DNA of 64,000 nucleotides from Pseudomonas gingeri (GCF_013385425.1 NZ_JACAQA010000007.1:186001-250000), one strand, 5' to 3'; shown: positions 36,696-45,519, numbered from the stretch's first letter. Notes: a model not told the origin generated them from the sequence alone. A program made the numbers and translations.

Positions 36696-36731
36696 ATGAG
36701 CGAAAAGCCTGTCTTCCCGCTCATTTCTTTT
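36696..36731 (+). terminator. Terminator after azoR
   Basis: ATGAGCG...CGCTCAT stem with a 15-base loop, followed by TTCTTTT, in the gap between convergent azoR and the permease gene. Confidence 0.6.
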
Positions 36732-36732
36732 A

Positions 36733-38046
36733 TCAGGCCAACCGCAATCGGCGTTGATGGGACAAACCCGCCTGCAAGGCAAACGCAACTATTACCGTAG
36801 AGGGTGCGGAAAAACTGCTCAGGGCACTGCCGGAAAACATTAATGCAAGCCCCAGGGCAGTCGAGCCAAACCAGGCCGTCAAGCCCACTGGATTGAATGT
36901 CGCAACGCGTTCCAGCGCCGCGATATCACTGCGGCCGTAGAGAATCTGCGCCAATGCCACGCCGACCCAGGCCACCACGAAAATGCCCTGATAGGCCAAT
37001 GCCTTGAGCAAGTAGGCAAATACGTCGGCAAGCATCAAGCCATAAACGATCACCCCGACCGCCAGCGCCCACATCAGGTACGAACCGCGGATGCCAAAAC
37101 GCCCAAAGAATGCCTGCATGTTCAGTGTCGCCAAGTAGTAATTGGCCGTGTTGATCCGGGTTTGCGTGGCCCAGACAAACAACAGCCCCCACAGGCCCAT
37201 CAACTGCAGGATCGCCATCACCACCGAGACTTCGTTCAGTGCCCCTTCATGGGGAATGCTGCTGACCAGGTAAATGCCCGCCGCGCCGTTGAGCAGAAAG
37301 GTCACCCCATAGAACGGCATGCCGAAGTTCCAGCGACCGTGATACTGCGCATCCTCAGGCTTGCCGAAACGGGCGTAATCGAAGGTGAACAGCATCAAGA
37401 CCCAGACGCCCATATAGGCGCCGAAGCAATCCCACCAGCCGAACGCATTGGGCGTTGCCGGGCCGAAATCCAGCCATTGCGGCTGATAGCCATAACGACC
37501 GATCGACAAGCCCACCGCCACCAGCAAGCCGCCCAGATACACCGGCAGCAACACACCGTTGAGCTTGTCCAACCAGTGCTGCACGCTGCCCAGAATCATC
37601 GGCACGCTGTACAACACCACCAACAATGCGGCCAGCGGATAGACCAGTTCCGGGTACAGATGATGGAGGGCCACGGCAATAACCGAACCTTCAAACACTG
37701 CGTAATAGATGGCGGTTGAAAAGAAGATCAACGTTGCCAGACAGGCCCCCGTACTGCCGAACAGTAACCGTGAAAACAACGCCACCGACAGACCGCTGCG
37801 GATCGCGAAGCGACTGAGCACGCTGTTGACCAGTCCATAGCTGATCACCGACAGGACCATGCCAATCAGCGCGTTGCGAGCGCCGTAAGACAACGCCAGC
37901 GAAGCGCCCACCACTATGTAGAACATCGCACTGCACACGGCCCACCAGGCCATGGTCAGGGACAGTCGCCCCATGCGCGCTGTCGGCGGAACAGGGTGAT
38001 TGGCCGGGTCTTGCCCGGTTTGACTCGATTGCGATAAAGCAGCCAT
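36733..38046 (-). CDS. NCS1-type permease (cytosine/hydantoin-like)
   Basis: 437 residues, twelve predicted membrane helices, start at 38046 with GGAG about 10 bases upstream. It resembles the purine-cytosine permease branch of NCS1 transporters (GASLALSYGARNALIGMVLS; WWDCFGAYMGVWVLMLFTFDYARFG; WATQTRINTANYYLATLN). The family imports nucleobases, hydantoins, allantoin and related cyclic amides with Na+ or H+. It lies downstream of the biotin-coupled pxp genes on the same strand, 111 bases after pxpC, and probably brings in their substrate. Confidence 0.85.
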   Translation of the reverse strand: MAALSQSSQTGQDPANHPVPPTARMGRLSLTMAWWAVCSAMFYIVVGASLALSYGARNALIGMVLSVISYGLVNSVLSRFAIRSGLSVALFSRLLFGSTGACLATLIFFSTAIYYAVFEGSVIAVALHHLYPELVYPLAALLVVLYSVPMILGSVQHWLDKLNGVLLPVYLGGLLVAVGLSIGRYGYQPQWLDFGPATPNAFGWWDCFGAYMGVWVLMLFTFDYARFGKPEDAQYHGRWNFGMPFYGVTFLLNGAAGIYLVSSIPHEGALNEVSVVMAILQLMGLWGLLFVWATQTRINTANYYLATLNMQAFFGRFGIRGSYLMWALAVGVIVYGLMLADVFAYLLKALAYQGIFVVAWVGVALAQILYGRSDIAALERVATFNPVGLTAWFGSTALGLALMFSGSALSSFSAPSTVIVAFALQAGLSHQRRLRLA

Positions 38047-38094
38047 CTGCGTGAACTCCAGGACCAGTCAAGGATTGAAGCGCGGGCAGCCGCC

Positions 38095-38112
38095 ACCACA
38101 CCCACGTGTGGT
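38095..38112. repeat. Inverted repeat upstream of the NCS1 permease
   Basis: ACCACAC-CCAC-GTGTGGT, seven base pairs, in the 111-base gap between pxpC and the permease gene. Could be an intercistronic hairpin or a protein site; there is no further evidence for either. Confidence 0.35.
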
Positions 38113-38157
38113 ATTGGCTTACCGTTTGGCATTACCCGCGCGATGCGGCGGGCAGAA

Positions 38158-39132
38158 TCAGGAAGGGAACAGCTTGCTCAGGCAACTGAGCTTTTTCTTA
38201 TAGGATCGTCGCGCTTCCAGCGCCTCCTCCAGGGTGACCGCTGTGAAGCGGGCCTTCTGGTTCGGTTGCATCTGGCCAATCAAATCGAGGTCGGCACTGA
38301 TCACCGTGCCGATCATCGCGTAGCCACCACCGGACACCGCGTCGCGGTGCAGGACGATGGGTTCTAGCCCGGCAGGCACCTGGATCGAGCCGATCGGATA
38401 GCAACTGTCGACGATGTTCGACGGGTCGGAGCCGGCCCCGAACGGTTGCTCACGGGGTTGAAAACCCAGGGCGCTGCCGCCCTTGAAGCGATAACCGATG
38501 CGGTCGGCTTCCGAGCCTACCGTCCACGGCTCGGCGAAAAAGCTCTTCGCCGCGGAGTCGGTCAGGCGTTCGTAGTACAGACCCGGCACGACGCGCAGGG
38601 TGATTTCGCCCCCCAACGACTGCCGTAACGCCATGGGCAAACTGGTTCCGGCGCGGCCCTTGCCACCGGCCATGCCGACGGGCAGCTCATCGCCGGCCAC
38701 CAGCCTGCGCCCTTCAAAACCACCGAGCGCGCCCAGCGCATAGGTAGATCGACTGCCGAGGACCAGCGGTACGTCAATGCCGCCGGCCACGGCCAGATAA
38801 GTGCGAGCGCCAACCCTGGGGAAGTCAAAGCGCAGTACCTGGCCGGCCTTCACCGTGAACGCGGTGTCTTGATGCCTCTCCACGCCGTCGACCCGCGGCG
38901 TCATGTGCGCACCGCACACCGCCACCAGGGCGTCTTGCTGAAACTCCAGTTCCGGACCCAGCAGCGTGCATTCCAGCGCGGCGGCACCTGCCGGGTTACC
39001 GACCAATTGGTTGGCGGCACTCAGGGCGTATTGATCCAGCGCACCGGAAGGCGGAATGCCCAGGTGGTAATAACCTTCACGGCCCAGATCCTGGACGGAC
39101 GTGGCAAGACCGGGTTTGAGTACCTTGATCAT
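38158..39132 (-). CDS. pxpC: PxpC/KipA-like carboxyltransferase-family subunit
   Basis: 324 residues, start overlapping the pxpB stop (ATGA). Family signature at the N-terminus: PGLATSVQDLGREGYYHLGIPPSGALDQYALSAANQLVGN (seen in two blocks), followed by the KipA/allophanate-hydrolase subunit 2 fold. In E. coli, PxpC with PxpB forms the ATP-dependent part of 5-oxoprolinase; the same fold is the carboxyltransferase half of urea carboxylase. Here it is encoded with its own biotin carboxylase and carrier, so carboxyl transfer is more likely than in the plain PxpABC system. Confidence 0.88.
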   Translation of the reverse strand: MIKVLKPGLATSVQDLGREGYYHLGIPPSGALDQYALSAANQLVGNPAGAAALECTLLGPELEFQQDALVAVCGAHMTPRVDGVERHQDTAFTVKAGQVLRFDFPRVGARTYLAVAGGIDVPLVLGSRSTYALGALGGFEGRRLVAGDELPVGMAGGKGRAGTSLPMALRQSLGGEITLRVVPGLYYERLTDSAAKSFFAEPWTVGSEADRIGYRFKGGSALGFQPREQPFGAGSDPSNIVDSCYPIGSIQVPAGLEPIVLHRDAVSGGGYAMIGTVISADLDLIGQMQPNQKARFTAVTLEEALEARRSYKKKLSCLSKLFPS

Positions 39133-40001
39133 GCCAGCACCTCCTGCAACGACTTGGCATAGCCCACGGGATCGGCCAGAAAGGCGTCCAACGAGAACTC
39201 CAGCGGACGAATTCGCAGATCGAAACGCCCGGCCTCCACTTCGTCCACCGCCTGGTCATACGCCTCGCGGCTCATCGGTTTGAACTGCACGATGTCACCG
39301 GGGCGGAAAAACACCATGTGCTCTTTCAGGTAGGCCAGCTTCTGCTGAGGGTCATAGATCGGTGCCGGCGTGACCCCAAACATTTGATAACCACCGGCGC
39401 CGCGTACCGAGTAAATGCAGCCAAAGCAACCGCCGTGCCCCAGGGTCAATTTCGGGGTGTCGGTGCGTGGGCGCAGGTATTTGGGCACCTGCAACTGACG
39501 CTCACGCTCAACCATCTGGAACATGAACGGCAGCCCCGCGACGAAACCGACCATCGAGACAAACCAGGGTGCACCGCTGTGGGCCGCGATGAACGCGTCG
39601 ACGTCCGCCAGGCCGTTGATCCGCGCGGCGTACTCCAGGTCGGTGACACTCGGGTCCTGATGACGGTCGCGAAAGCGCATCAACGTTTCGTGTGTCCAGG
39701 GGTCGTTGTAGAGCACCGGAATCTCGATGATGCGTGTGTGCAGGGTGCGCTCGGCGACCGCGCCCGCCTCGGCCCTCTTTACGGCTTCGAGCAAGGTATG
39801 AGGGGCAATGCGGTCCGGGTCAAACCGGATCTGGAATGAGGCATTGGCCAGGCACACATCGAGCACACCCTCGAGCGCCAGACGCTCCACCGCACGAGTG
39901 ACCGCCATGCCCTTGAAGAATGCTTCAAGAGACATGCTGTCGCTGACTTCGGCAAACAGATGCTCGTCAGCGCCAAAGCTGTAGCGGATCGGATGACTCA
40001 T
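39129..40001 (-). CDS. pxpB: PxpB/KipI-like subunit, long form
   Basis: 290 residues, against about 220-240 for usual PxpB/KipI proteins; the extra ~60 are at the C-terminus after FFRPGDIVQFKPMSREAYD, which resembles the linker in urea carboxylases. Core family motifs are present: PVLYNDPWTHETL-like first block, VSMVGFVAGLPFMFQM and the glycine-rich loop SVRGAGGYQMFG. Start and stop overlap both neighbours by 4 bases, so stoichiometric synthesis with the biotin carboxylase and PxpC is expected. The extension fits a carboxylase-type rather than a simple oxoprolinase assembly; that is inference. Confidence 0.85.
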   Translation of the reverse strand: MSHPIRYSFGADEHLFAEVSDSMSLEAFFKGMAVTRAVERLALEGVLDVCLANASFQIRFDPDRIAPHTLLEAVKRAEAGAVAERTLHTRIIEIPVLYNDPWTHETLMRFRDRHQDPSVTDLEYAARINGLADVDAFIAAHSGAPWFVSMVGFVAGLPFMFQMVERERQLQVPKYLRPRTDTPKLTLGHGGCFGCIYSVRGAGGYQMFGVTPAPIYDPQQKLAYLKEHMVFFRPGDIVQFKPMSREAYDQAVDEVEAGRFDLRIRPLEFSLDAFLADPVGYAKSLQEVLA

Positions 40002-41371
40002 GCTTCACCTCCACTGCGGCGCTCGGCCAGCCAGGCTTCCAGGGTGCCGGTGTGAAAGTCGGCACGGTGCAACCACGGTTGCTCCAACAGCTCGCCGTGC
40101 AGCGACAAGGTGCTGGCCATACCGGCGAGTGTGGTCTGCTGCACCGCTGTTCGGGCCCGGGCCAACGCCTCGGCGCGATCAGCGCCATGCACGATCAGCT
40201 TGGCCAGCAGCGAGTCATAGTACGGTGGAACGCGATACCCCTGATACAGATGAGTGTCGACACGAACGCCTTCACCGTGCGGCCAGACGAGTGCCTCGAC
40301 CAGACCCGGGCTGGGAAAGAAATCCCGCGCGGGGTCTTCAGCGTTCAAGCGCATTTGCAGCGCGGCACCGTTGAGCCGGATATCGCTCTGCTTGAAGCCC
40401 AAGGGCTCACCGCCGGCAATGCGCAACATGGCCTGCACCAGATCGATACCGGTGATCAGTTCGCTGACCGGGTGCTCAACCTGGATTCGCGTGTTCATCT
40501 CGATAAAGAAGAACTCACCCGTCGCGTCGTCATACAGGTACTCCAACGTCCCGGCGCCCTTGTAGCCCAGGGACTCCGTCAGGCGCACGGCACTGGCGCA
40601 GAGCGTCTCGCGTTGTTGCTGGCTGAGTACCGGCGATGGCGCTTCTTCAAAGATCTTCTGGCGCCGACGTTGCAGCGAGCACTCACGTTCAAACAAGTGC
40701 ACGGCGTGCTGACCGTCGCCCAACACCTGCACCTCGATGTGCCGGGCCTTGCTGATGAAGCGCTCCAGATACACCGCGCCATTGCCAAACGCCGCCTGGG
40801 CTTCGCGCTGGGAACGGGGAAATTCCTCGCTCAGTTGCCGGGGGTTTTCCGCCAGGCGAATACCCCGTCCGCCGCCACCGGCCGAGGCTTTGATCAGCAG
40901 CGGGAAACCGACTGATTCTGCCGCCTCCAGTGCCGATTCGACATCGAACAGCTCGCCGGGCGAGCCTGGGACCACCGGTACCCCGGCTTCTTGAGCCGTG
41001 CGCCGCGCCTCAGCCTTGTCGCCCATGCGCCGGATGGTGTCCGGGCTGGGTCCAACGAAAATAGCGCCGGCTCCAAGGACGGCCTCGGCAAAGTCCGCGT
41101 TCTCCGAGAGAAAGCCGTAGCCTGGATGTACCGCGTTGGCACCCGTGGCGTGCAAGGCGCCCAGCAATGACGCGACATTCAGGTAACTTTTATCAGCGCG
41201 GGCCGGGCCGAGAACGTGCACCTCGTCGGCCATGCGCGCCGCCTGGGAATCGATGTCCGCTTCGCTGCAGGCGGCAACGGTGGGGATGCCCAACGCCTGG
41301 GCGGCACGGATAATCCGCACGGCAATCTCGCCACGGTTGGCGATCAGCAGTTTACGAATGCCTTTAGTCAT
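39998..41371 (-). CDS. accC: Biotin carboxylase subunit in the pxp cluster
   Basis: 457 residues from the ATG at 41371 with GAGGGGG upstream; the longer frame overlaps the carrier gene. It has all ATP-grasp biotin carboxylase motifs: KLLIANRGEIAVRIIRAA at the start, the ATP-binding KASAGGGGRGIRLAEN, RHIEVQVLGDG and NTRIQVEHPVSELITGID. It would carboxylate biotin on the carrier encoded by the upstream gene using bicarbonate and ATP. It is probably not the housekeeping fatty-acid accC, because it is locked in an operon with pxpA, pxpB and pxpC homologues. Confidence 0.9.
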   Translation of the reverse strand: MTKGIRKLLIANRGEIAVRIIRAAQALGIPTVAACSEADIDSQAARMADEVHVLGPARADKSYLNVASLLGALHATGANAVHPGYGFLSENADFAEAVLGAGAIFVGPSPDTIRRMGDKAEARRTAQEAGVPVVPGSPGELFDVESALEAAESVGFPLLIKASAGGGGRGIRLAENPRQLSEEFPRSQREAQAAFGNGAVYLERFISKARHIEVQVLGDGQHAVHLFERECSLQRRRQKIFEEAPSPVLSQQQRETLCASAVRLTESLGYKGAGTLEYLYDDATGEFFFIEMNTRIQVEHPVSELITGIDLVQAMLRIAGGEPLGFKQSDIRLNGAALQMRLNAEDPARDFFPSPGLVEALVWPHGEGVRVDTHLYQGYRVPPYYDSLLAKLIVHGADRAEALARARTAVQQTTLAGMASTLSLHGELLEQPWLHRADFHTGTLEAWLAERRSGGEA

Positions 41372-41381
41372 GATCGCCCCC

Positions 41382-41627
41382 TCACTCGCCGTCGAGTGTT
41401 GCGATGACCTGACCCGGCTCCACCGGATCGCCGTCTTCCACCAGAAATGCGCCAAGGCGACCCGCCGTCCCGGCGGTCAGTTCGGAAAACTGCTTCATGA
41501 CCTCGATCAAGCCAATCACCGTATCGGCGCTGACCTGCGCGCCCTCCTCGACGAAATTCGCCGACTCCGGGGTGGCTTTGCGATAGAAGGTCCCGGGCAA
41601 TGGGGTAATTACAGAGTGTTCGGCCAT
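41382..41627 (-). CDS. Small biotin carboxyl carrier protein
   Basis: 81 residues, a single biotinyl/lipoyl beta-barrel domain. The modified lysine is K45 in the motif EVMKQF, a variant of the usual EAMKM. PLPGTFYRKATPES near the start matches AccB-type carriers, but the long Pro/Ala linker and extra domain of housekeeping AccB are absent. Ten bases separate it from the biotin carboxylase gene. It should shuttle carboxybiotin to the PxpB/PxpC-like partner. Confidence 0.88.
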   Translation of the reverse strand: MAEHSVITPLPGTFYRKATPESANFVEEGAQVSADTVIGLIEVMKQFSELTAGTAGRLGAFLVEDGDPVEPGQVIATLDGE

Positions 41628-41719
41628 GTCTGTTCCTCTTGGAATAGTTGTAGAAAGGCAGGCAAAAATGAAAGGCTGTTCAAACCCTGGCGTCTCGGCG
41701 CCGGGTGTTTCGTAAAAGG

Positions 41720-42478
41720 TCAGCGCGGTGCGCGAACGTTGATCCCGACGCTATCGAGCGCCTTGCGAGTGGTTTCAACCAATGCCAGTGCACCCGGCGT
41801 ATCGCTGTGCAAACAGATGGAATCGAACTCGATCGCCAGGTCCTCTCCCTCGACCGTGCGCACCACGCCTTCCTGGCAGGCACGCACCACCCGGGCGGCG
41901 ACCTGGGCCGGATCGTAGGCACGCACGTTGCGGGTAAAGACGATGGAACCGCTGAGGTCGTACTCCCGGTCGGCGTAGAACTCGCGAATCACCGGTTGAC
42001 CCAATTCGTTGGCGACGCGCCAGATCACCGAGCCGGGCATGCAATACAGCAGCAACTCAGGCTCCAGGCGCTGGAGGTTTTCCACCAGCAGACGAGCCGC
42101 CTCCTCGTCCCGGGCCAGGTGCATGTAAAGCGCGCCGTGGGGTTTGATGTGTTGCAGCGCTACGCCTTGAACCCAAGCCAGTTCACGCAGGGCACCCAAC
42201 TGATAAAGCATGTCGTCGACCAGTTCCTGGGCCGGGGCGTTGATGTGCCGACGGCCGAAACCCACCAGGTCGCGGAACCCCGGATGTGCGCCGATGCCCA
42301 CGCCCAGGCGCTTGGCCTGCTCGACGGTACGGCGCATGGTGCTGGGGTCGCCGGCATGAAAACCGGTCGCGATGTTGGCCGAGCTGATAAAGCCCATCAG
42401 TTCATGGTCGACGCCATCGCCGATGGTCCATGGGCCAAAACCTTCGCCCATGTCCGAGTTGAAATCTACTGCCTGCAT
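41720..42478 (-). CDS. pxpA: PxpA/LamB-YcsF family protein
   Basis: 252 residues from the ATG at 42478 with AGGAG upstream. The family hallmark [13 protein letters not shown] opens the protein, followed by [45 protein letters not shown] (in blocks), with metal-ligand His and Asp residues of the TIM-barrel-like fold. In E. coli PxpA cleaves the phosphorylated lactam of 5-oxoproline. Here it is the first gene of a pxpA-carrier-biotin carboxylase-pxpB-pxpC operon, divergent from a LysR gene. Confidence 0.9.
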   Translation of the reverse strand: MQAVDFNSDMGEGFGPWTIGDGVDHELMGFISSANIATGFHAGDPSTMRRTVEQAKRLGVGIGAHPGFRDLVGFGRRHINAPAQELVDDMLYQLGALRELAWVQGVALQHIKPHGALYMHLARDEEAARLLVENLQRLEPELLLYCMPGSVIWRVANELGQPVIREFYADREYDLSGSIVFTRNVRAYDPAQVAARVVRACQEGVVRTVEGEDLAIEFDSICLHSDTPGALALVETTRKALDSVGINVRAPR

Positions 42479-42552
42479 GCCGCTTGCTCCTGACACTTGT
42501 GACTTCATGCAGGCCACGTTAGATTCCAGGCACCCCCTTGGGAAGATCTATT

Positions 42553-42583
42553 AACAGATAGGGTATCTTCTGAAAAACAGATA
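42553..42583. promoter_or_regulatory. Repeated AACAGATA element, candidate LysR site
   Basis: AACAGATA occurs at 42553-42560 and 42576-42583, 23 bases apart (about two helical turns), with TATC at 42564-42567 forming an inverted match to the second GATA. It lies between pxpA and the divergent LysR gene, as expected for a LysR operator controlling both. Confidence 0.45.
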
Positions 42584-42603
42584 CGCCATCGTTCGGAGTG
42601 CTC

Positions 42604-43521
42604 ATGTCACTGACCCTGCGCCAGATCCGCTATTTCGTCGCCACCGCCGAGATCGGGCAAATATCCCAAGCAGCGATTCATTTGAATATTTCCCAGTCGG
42701 CCGTCACGACGGCGATCAAGGAACTGGAAGCCATGCTCGGCACGCTGTTGTTCCAGCGTTCGGCCCAGGGCATGAGCCTGACCGATGCCGGGCGGCACTT
42801 TCTCAACCGGGCCTACGTGATTTTGCGCAGCGTCGACGACGCCCTCAACAGTCCGCTGCCCGACATTCGCGCCAGTGGGTTGTTACGGGTGGCCGCCAGC
42901 TATACCGTGATCGGCTACTTCCTGCCGCACCATCTGCAACGGCTTGAACACTGGCATCCGGACGTGGCCATCGAGGTCCACGAACAAGAACGGCAAGCCA
43001 TCGAACAGGGCCTGCTGGAAGGTCGATTCGACATGGCCGTGGTGCTCACTGCAAACCTCACTCACCCGGATATCGTTTCGGAAATTCTCTTCAACTCGGA
43101 ACGTCGACTTTGGCTGCCCAGCCATCACCCACTGTGCGAACGCGCGGCCGTCAGCCTCGCCGATGTCGCGAAAGAGCCCTATATCCTGTTGACCGTCGAT
43201 GAAGCCGAGCAAAGCGCCATGCGCTATTGGGAACACGCGCACCAACAACCCAACGTGCGGGTGCGTACCAGCTCGGTGGAAGCCGTACGCAGCATGGTTG
43301 CCAATGGCAGCGGCGTGGCAATCCTCTCGGACCTGGTCCACCGGCCCTGGTCCCTGGAAGGCAAACGCATCGAAACCCTGACGGTCACCGACAAGGTCAC
43401 CCCGATGAGCGTCGGCCTGGCGTGGCATCGCGAACGTGATTTCAGCCCGGCGATGCACGCATTCCGTAATTATTTCCACGATGCGTTTCTGGCGCCGCAA
43501 CAACTTTCTGCACGACGTTGA
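42604..43521 (+). CDS. LysR family regulator of the pxp cluster
   Basis: 305 residues from the ATG at 42604 with GGAG 5 bases upstream. It opens SLTLRQIRYFVATAEIGQISQAAIHLNISQSAVTTAIKELE, the GbpR/CbbR-like start of many LysR proteins that act beside small-molecule catabolic operons. Divergent from pxpA with a 125-base gap that holds the repeated AACAGATA element. The likely inducer is the substrate or product of the pxp pathway. Confidence 0.92.
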   Translation: MSLTLRQIRYFVATAEIGQISQAAIHLNISQSAVTTAIKELEAMLGTLLFQRSAQGMSLTDAGRHFLNRAYVILRSVDDALNSPLPDIRASGLLRVAASYTVIGYFLPHHLQRLEHWHPDVAIEVHEQERQAIEQGLLEGRFDMAVVLTANLTHPDIVSEILFNSERRLWLPSHHPLCERAAVSLADVAKEPYILLTVDEAEQSAMRYWEHAHQQPNVRVRTSSVEAVRSMVANGSGVAILSDLVHRPWSLEGKRIETLTVTDKVTPMSVGLAWHRERDFSPAMHAFRNYFHDAFLAPQQLSARR

Positions 43522-43706
43522 ACATAACGAAAACCGTGGCGCGTAGAGTCGACTCGGGATACGGGCTCGGGAGTACGTAAGGCGTCAACACCTGAGGGTG
43601 TCGATCACTATTACCTGCCACGTAATTGAGCAGCATGAATGCGACCTATAGATTCATTCAACGCGACTCAACCATGACTCGCGTCATGAAACTTGGAGAA
43701 ACAAAC

Positions 43707-44255
43707 ATGCTCAATTTCAAGATTTATACAGTCGAGTCTGCTCCACAACAATCGAAACCCGCTCTGGAGACCTTGCAACAAGCCTTTGGTTTTATCCCGA
43801 ATATTGCAGGCGCAATGGCCGGTTCTCCGACGCTGATCAACAGTTTCATTAGCGTTTTTCAAAACGCACACCGTGGAGGTTTCACGGAAGATCAACTCCA
43901 AACGTTGCTGCTGACGAATGCCGTGACAAACGCCTCATCGTGGCCCGTTGCTTTTCACACTTTCCTTGCCTTGAAGGAAGGCCTGGACCCTGCCGACGTG
44001 GAAGCGATACGTGCTGGGCGTCCTCCCAGGAATACGAAACATGCCGCACTGTCCAACTTAGCGAAGAGCCTTATCGAAGCGCGCGGTCATGTCAGCGAAC
44101 AAACGTTACACGCTTTTCTTGACGCGGGGTTCAACAACGAACAGGTTCTGGAAGTGATCAATGTGGTTGCTGCATCGGCCATCACCAATTACGTCGCAAG
44201 CGTAACCCATCCACCGTTGGAGGAATCGTTCCAGGCCCATGCCTGGAACCAGTGA
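43707..44255 (+). CDS. CMD-fold protein lacking the catalytic cysteines
   Basis: 182 residues from the ATG at 43707 with GGAG 8 bases upstream; two earlier in-frame starts look less supported. Helical carboxymuconolactone-decarboxylase/AhpD-like fold. AhpD-type proteins carry N-x-C-x-x-C-x-x-x-H; here the matching stretch NASSWPVAFH (residues 75-84) keeps Asn and His but has S77 and P80 instead of both cysteines. It is thus unlikely to be a peroxidase and may be a non-redox member. The MmyB-type regulator follows 90 bases later. Confidence 0.82.
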   Translation: MLNFKIYTVESAPQQSKPALETLQQAFGFIPNIAGAMAGSPTLINSFISVFQNAHRGGFTEDQLQTLLLTNAVTNASSWPVAFHTFLALKEGLDPADVEAIRAGRPPRNTKHAALSNLAKSLIEARGHVSEQTLHAFLDAGFNNEQVLEVINVVAASAITNYVASVTHPPLEESFQAHAWNQ

Positions 44256-44284
44256 ATATCGACGCTTGCCTGGGTGGATGAGCT

Positions 44285-44290
44285 TATAAT
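44285..44290 (+). promoter_or_regulatory. Possible -10 element before the MmyB-type regulator
   Basis: A perfect TATAAT 56 bases upstream of the regulator start. No good -35 at 16-18 bases; GACGCT at 44261 is the only candidate, so this is tentative. Confidence 0.3.
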
Positions 44291-44345
44291 TCAGCGACGC
44301 CGTTGATAGTCCCCATGGGTATTTTTATAGTTAGGCACACCCCAG

Positions 44346-45203
44346 ATGACCCCATCGAACCGAAAAGAAAAATCACCGCCCAGCCAACTCGGAGAGTTGC
44401 TACGTCAATGGCGGGGAGCCCGGGGTAAAAGCCAGCTTGATCTATCGTTGGATACTGGGGTGTCACAACGTCATATCAGCTTTATTGAAAGTGGTCGCAG
44501 CGTTCCCGGGCGAAAAACCTTGATGGACCTTGCGCAGGTATTGGATGTTCCGTTACGCGAGCGAAACGGACTGCTCCTGGCAGCGGGCTATGCGCCGATC
44601 TACTCCGAAGCCGCCTGGGATTCGGGGGAAATGCAACACGTCAACAAAGCACTGGAACGTATATTGAGGCATCACAATCCCTACCCTGCGATAGTGATGG
44701 ATCGATACTGGAATGTCTTTATGGCAAACGAGTCGTCTCTGCGTTTTTTCAATAATTTTATTGATATGAATGCTCGCAGAGGCCCTCGCAACATCTTGCA
44801 TCTTATGTTTGATCCGGAGGGTATGCGCCCCTTCATCATCGGATGGGAGCGCGTGGCGAAAAGCCTGCTTCAACGGGTTTTACGCGAATCGGTCGGTCGT
44901 GTGATAGATGATAATACGAAAGAACTGCTTGCCTCATTACTCGCTTACCCGAAGGTTGAGACCGAATGGCAAAAGCCTTTGCTCGGTACGGACGCAAACG
45001 ATATTTTACCAGTCATACCATTGAGCTTTGTGAAAGACGGTGTGATTTTCAACTACTTCTCGATGGTGTCCACCGTGGGCACCCCTCAAACCGTCGCGGC
45101 TCAGGAGTTGCGGGTCGAGTGCCTGTTTCCGGCCGATGACATAACAGAGCGTCATCATGATTCACTCATGGCTCTGGCCCCTAGCCCTCCCGCAAGCGTG
45201 TGA
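44346..45203 (+). CDS. XRE/MmyB-type transcriptional regulator
   Basis: 285 residues. N-terminal Xre helix-turn-helix (about 12-70: LRQWRGARGKSQLDLSLDTG, VSQRHISFIESGRSVPGRKT) joined to the MmyB-like ligand-binding domain, a PAS-like fold recognised by VMDRYWNVFMANESSLRFF and LHLMFDPEGMRPFI. MmyB regulators typically control a nearby oxidoreductase and may bind fatty acids or similar ligands. It follows the CMD-fold gene, its likely partner. Codon use here looks less GC-rich than around it. Confidence 0.9.
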   Translation: MTPSNRKEKSPPSQLGELLRQWRGARGKSQLDLSLDTGVSQRHISFIESGRSVPGRKTLMDLAQVLDVPLRERNGLLLAAGYAPIYSEAAWDSGEMQHVNKALERILRHHNPYPAIVMDRYWNVFMANESSLRFFNNFIDMNARRGPRNILHLMFDPEGMRPFIIGWERVAKSLLQRVLRESVGRVIDDNTKELLASLLAYPKVETEWQKPLLGTDANDILPVIPLSFVKDGVIFNYFSMVSTVGTPQTVAAQELRVECLFPADDITERHHDSLMALAPSPPASV

Positions 45204-45519
45204 GGTCACGGATACCGGTCCTGCACGCCTTTGCTCGGTAATATTCGGCATCACTTCTTGCTTGATAAAGCAGATAACACCCGCTAAGGCACCTCCATCC
45301 AAGTACAACTTTCCGATACTTATCTCTTAAATCAACCACTTATACAGTGAAAACGCCTGTAGTCCGCTTTTTATACTTCCCATCCCGCTGATCTCGCAGG
45401 TGTTGCCCTGCAAGACCGGTCGCCCAAAAAGTCGACCCGGTTGAGCGAGTACGGGCTATCCGTCGGTACTTCCAACGCTCGGTGGTTTATATCCAATAAC
45501 AAGATGAGGTTGTATTTCT
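45204..45519. other. 316-base intergenic region
   Basis: Between the MmyB-type regulator and the amino acid permease. Relatively AT-rich on the left, with short direct repeats but no supported small gene, no RNA gene I recognise and no clear riboswitch. The last 40 bases hold the permease ribosome site (GATGAGG). Confidence 0.5.

Noticed and set aside
39998..41627. Housekeeping acetyl-CoA carboxylase accB-accC
   Set aside because: The carrier lacks the AccB linker and domain, and the genes are overlapped with pxpB/pxpC and pxpA homologues, so they belong to that operon.
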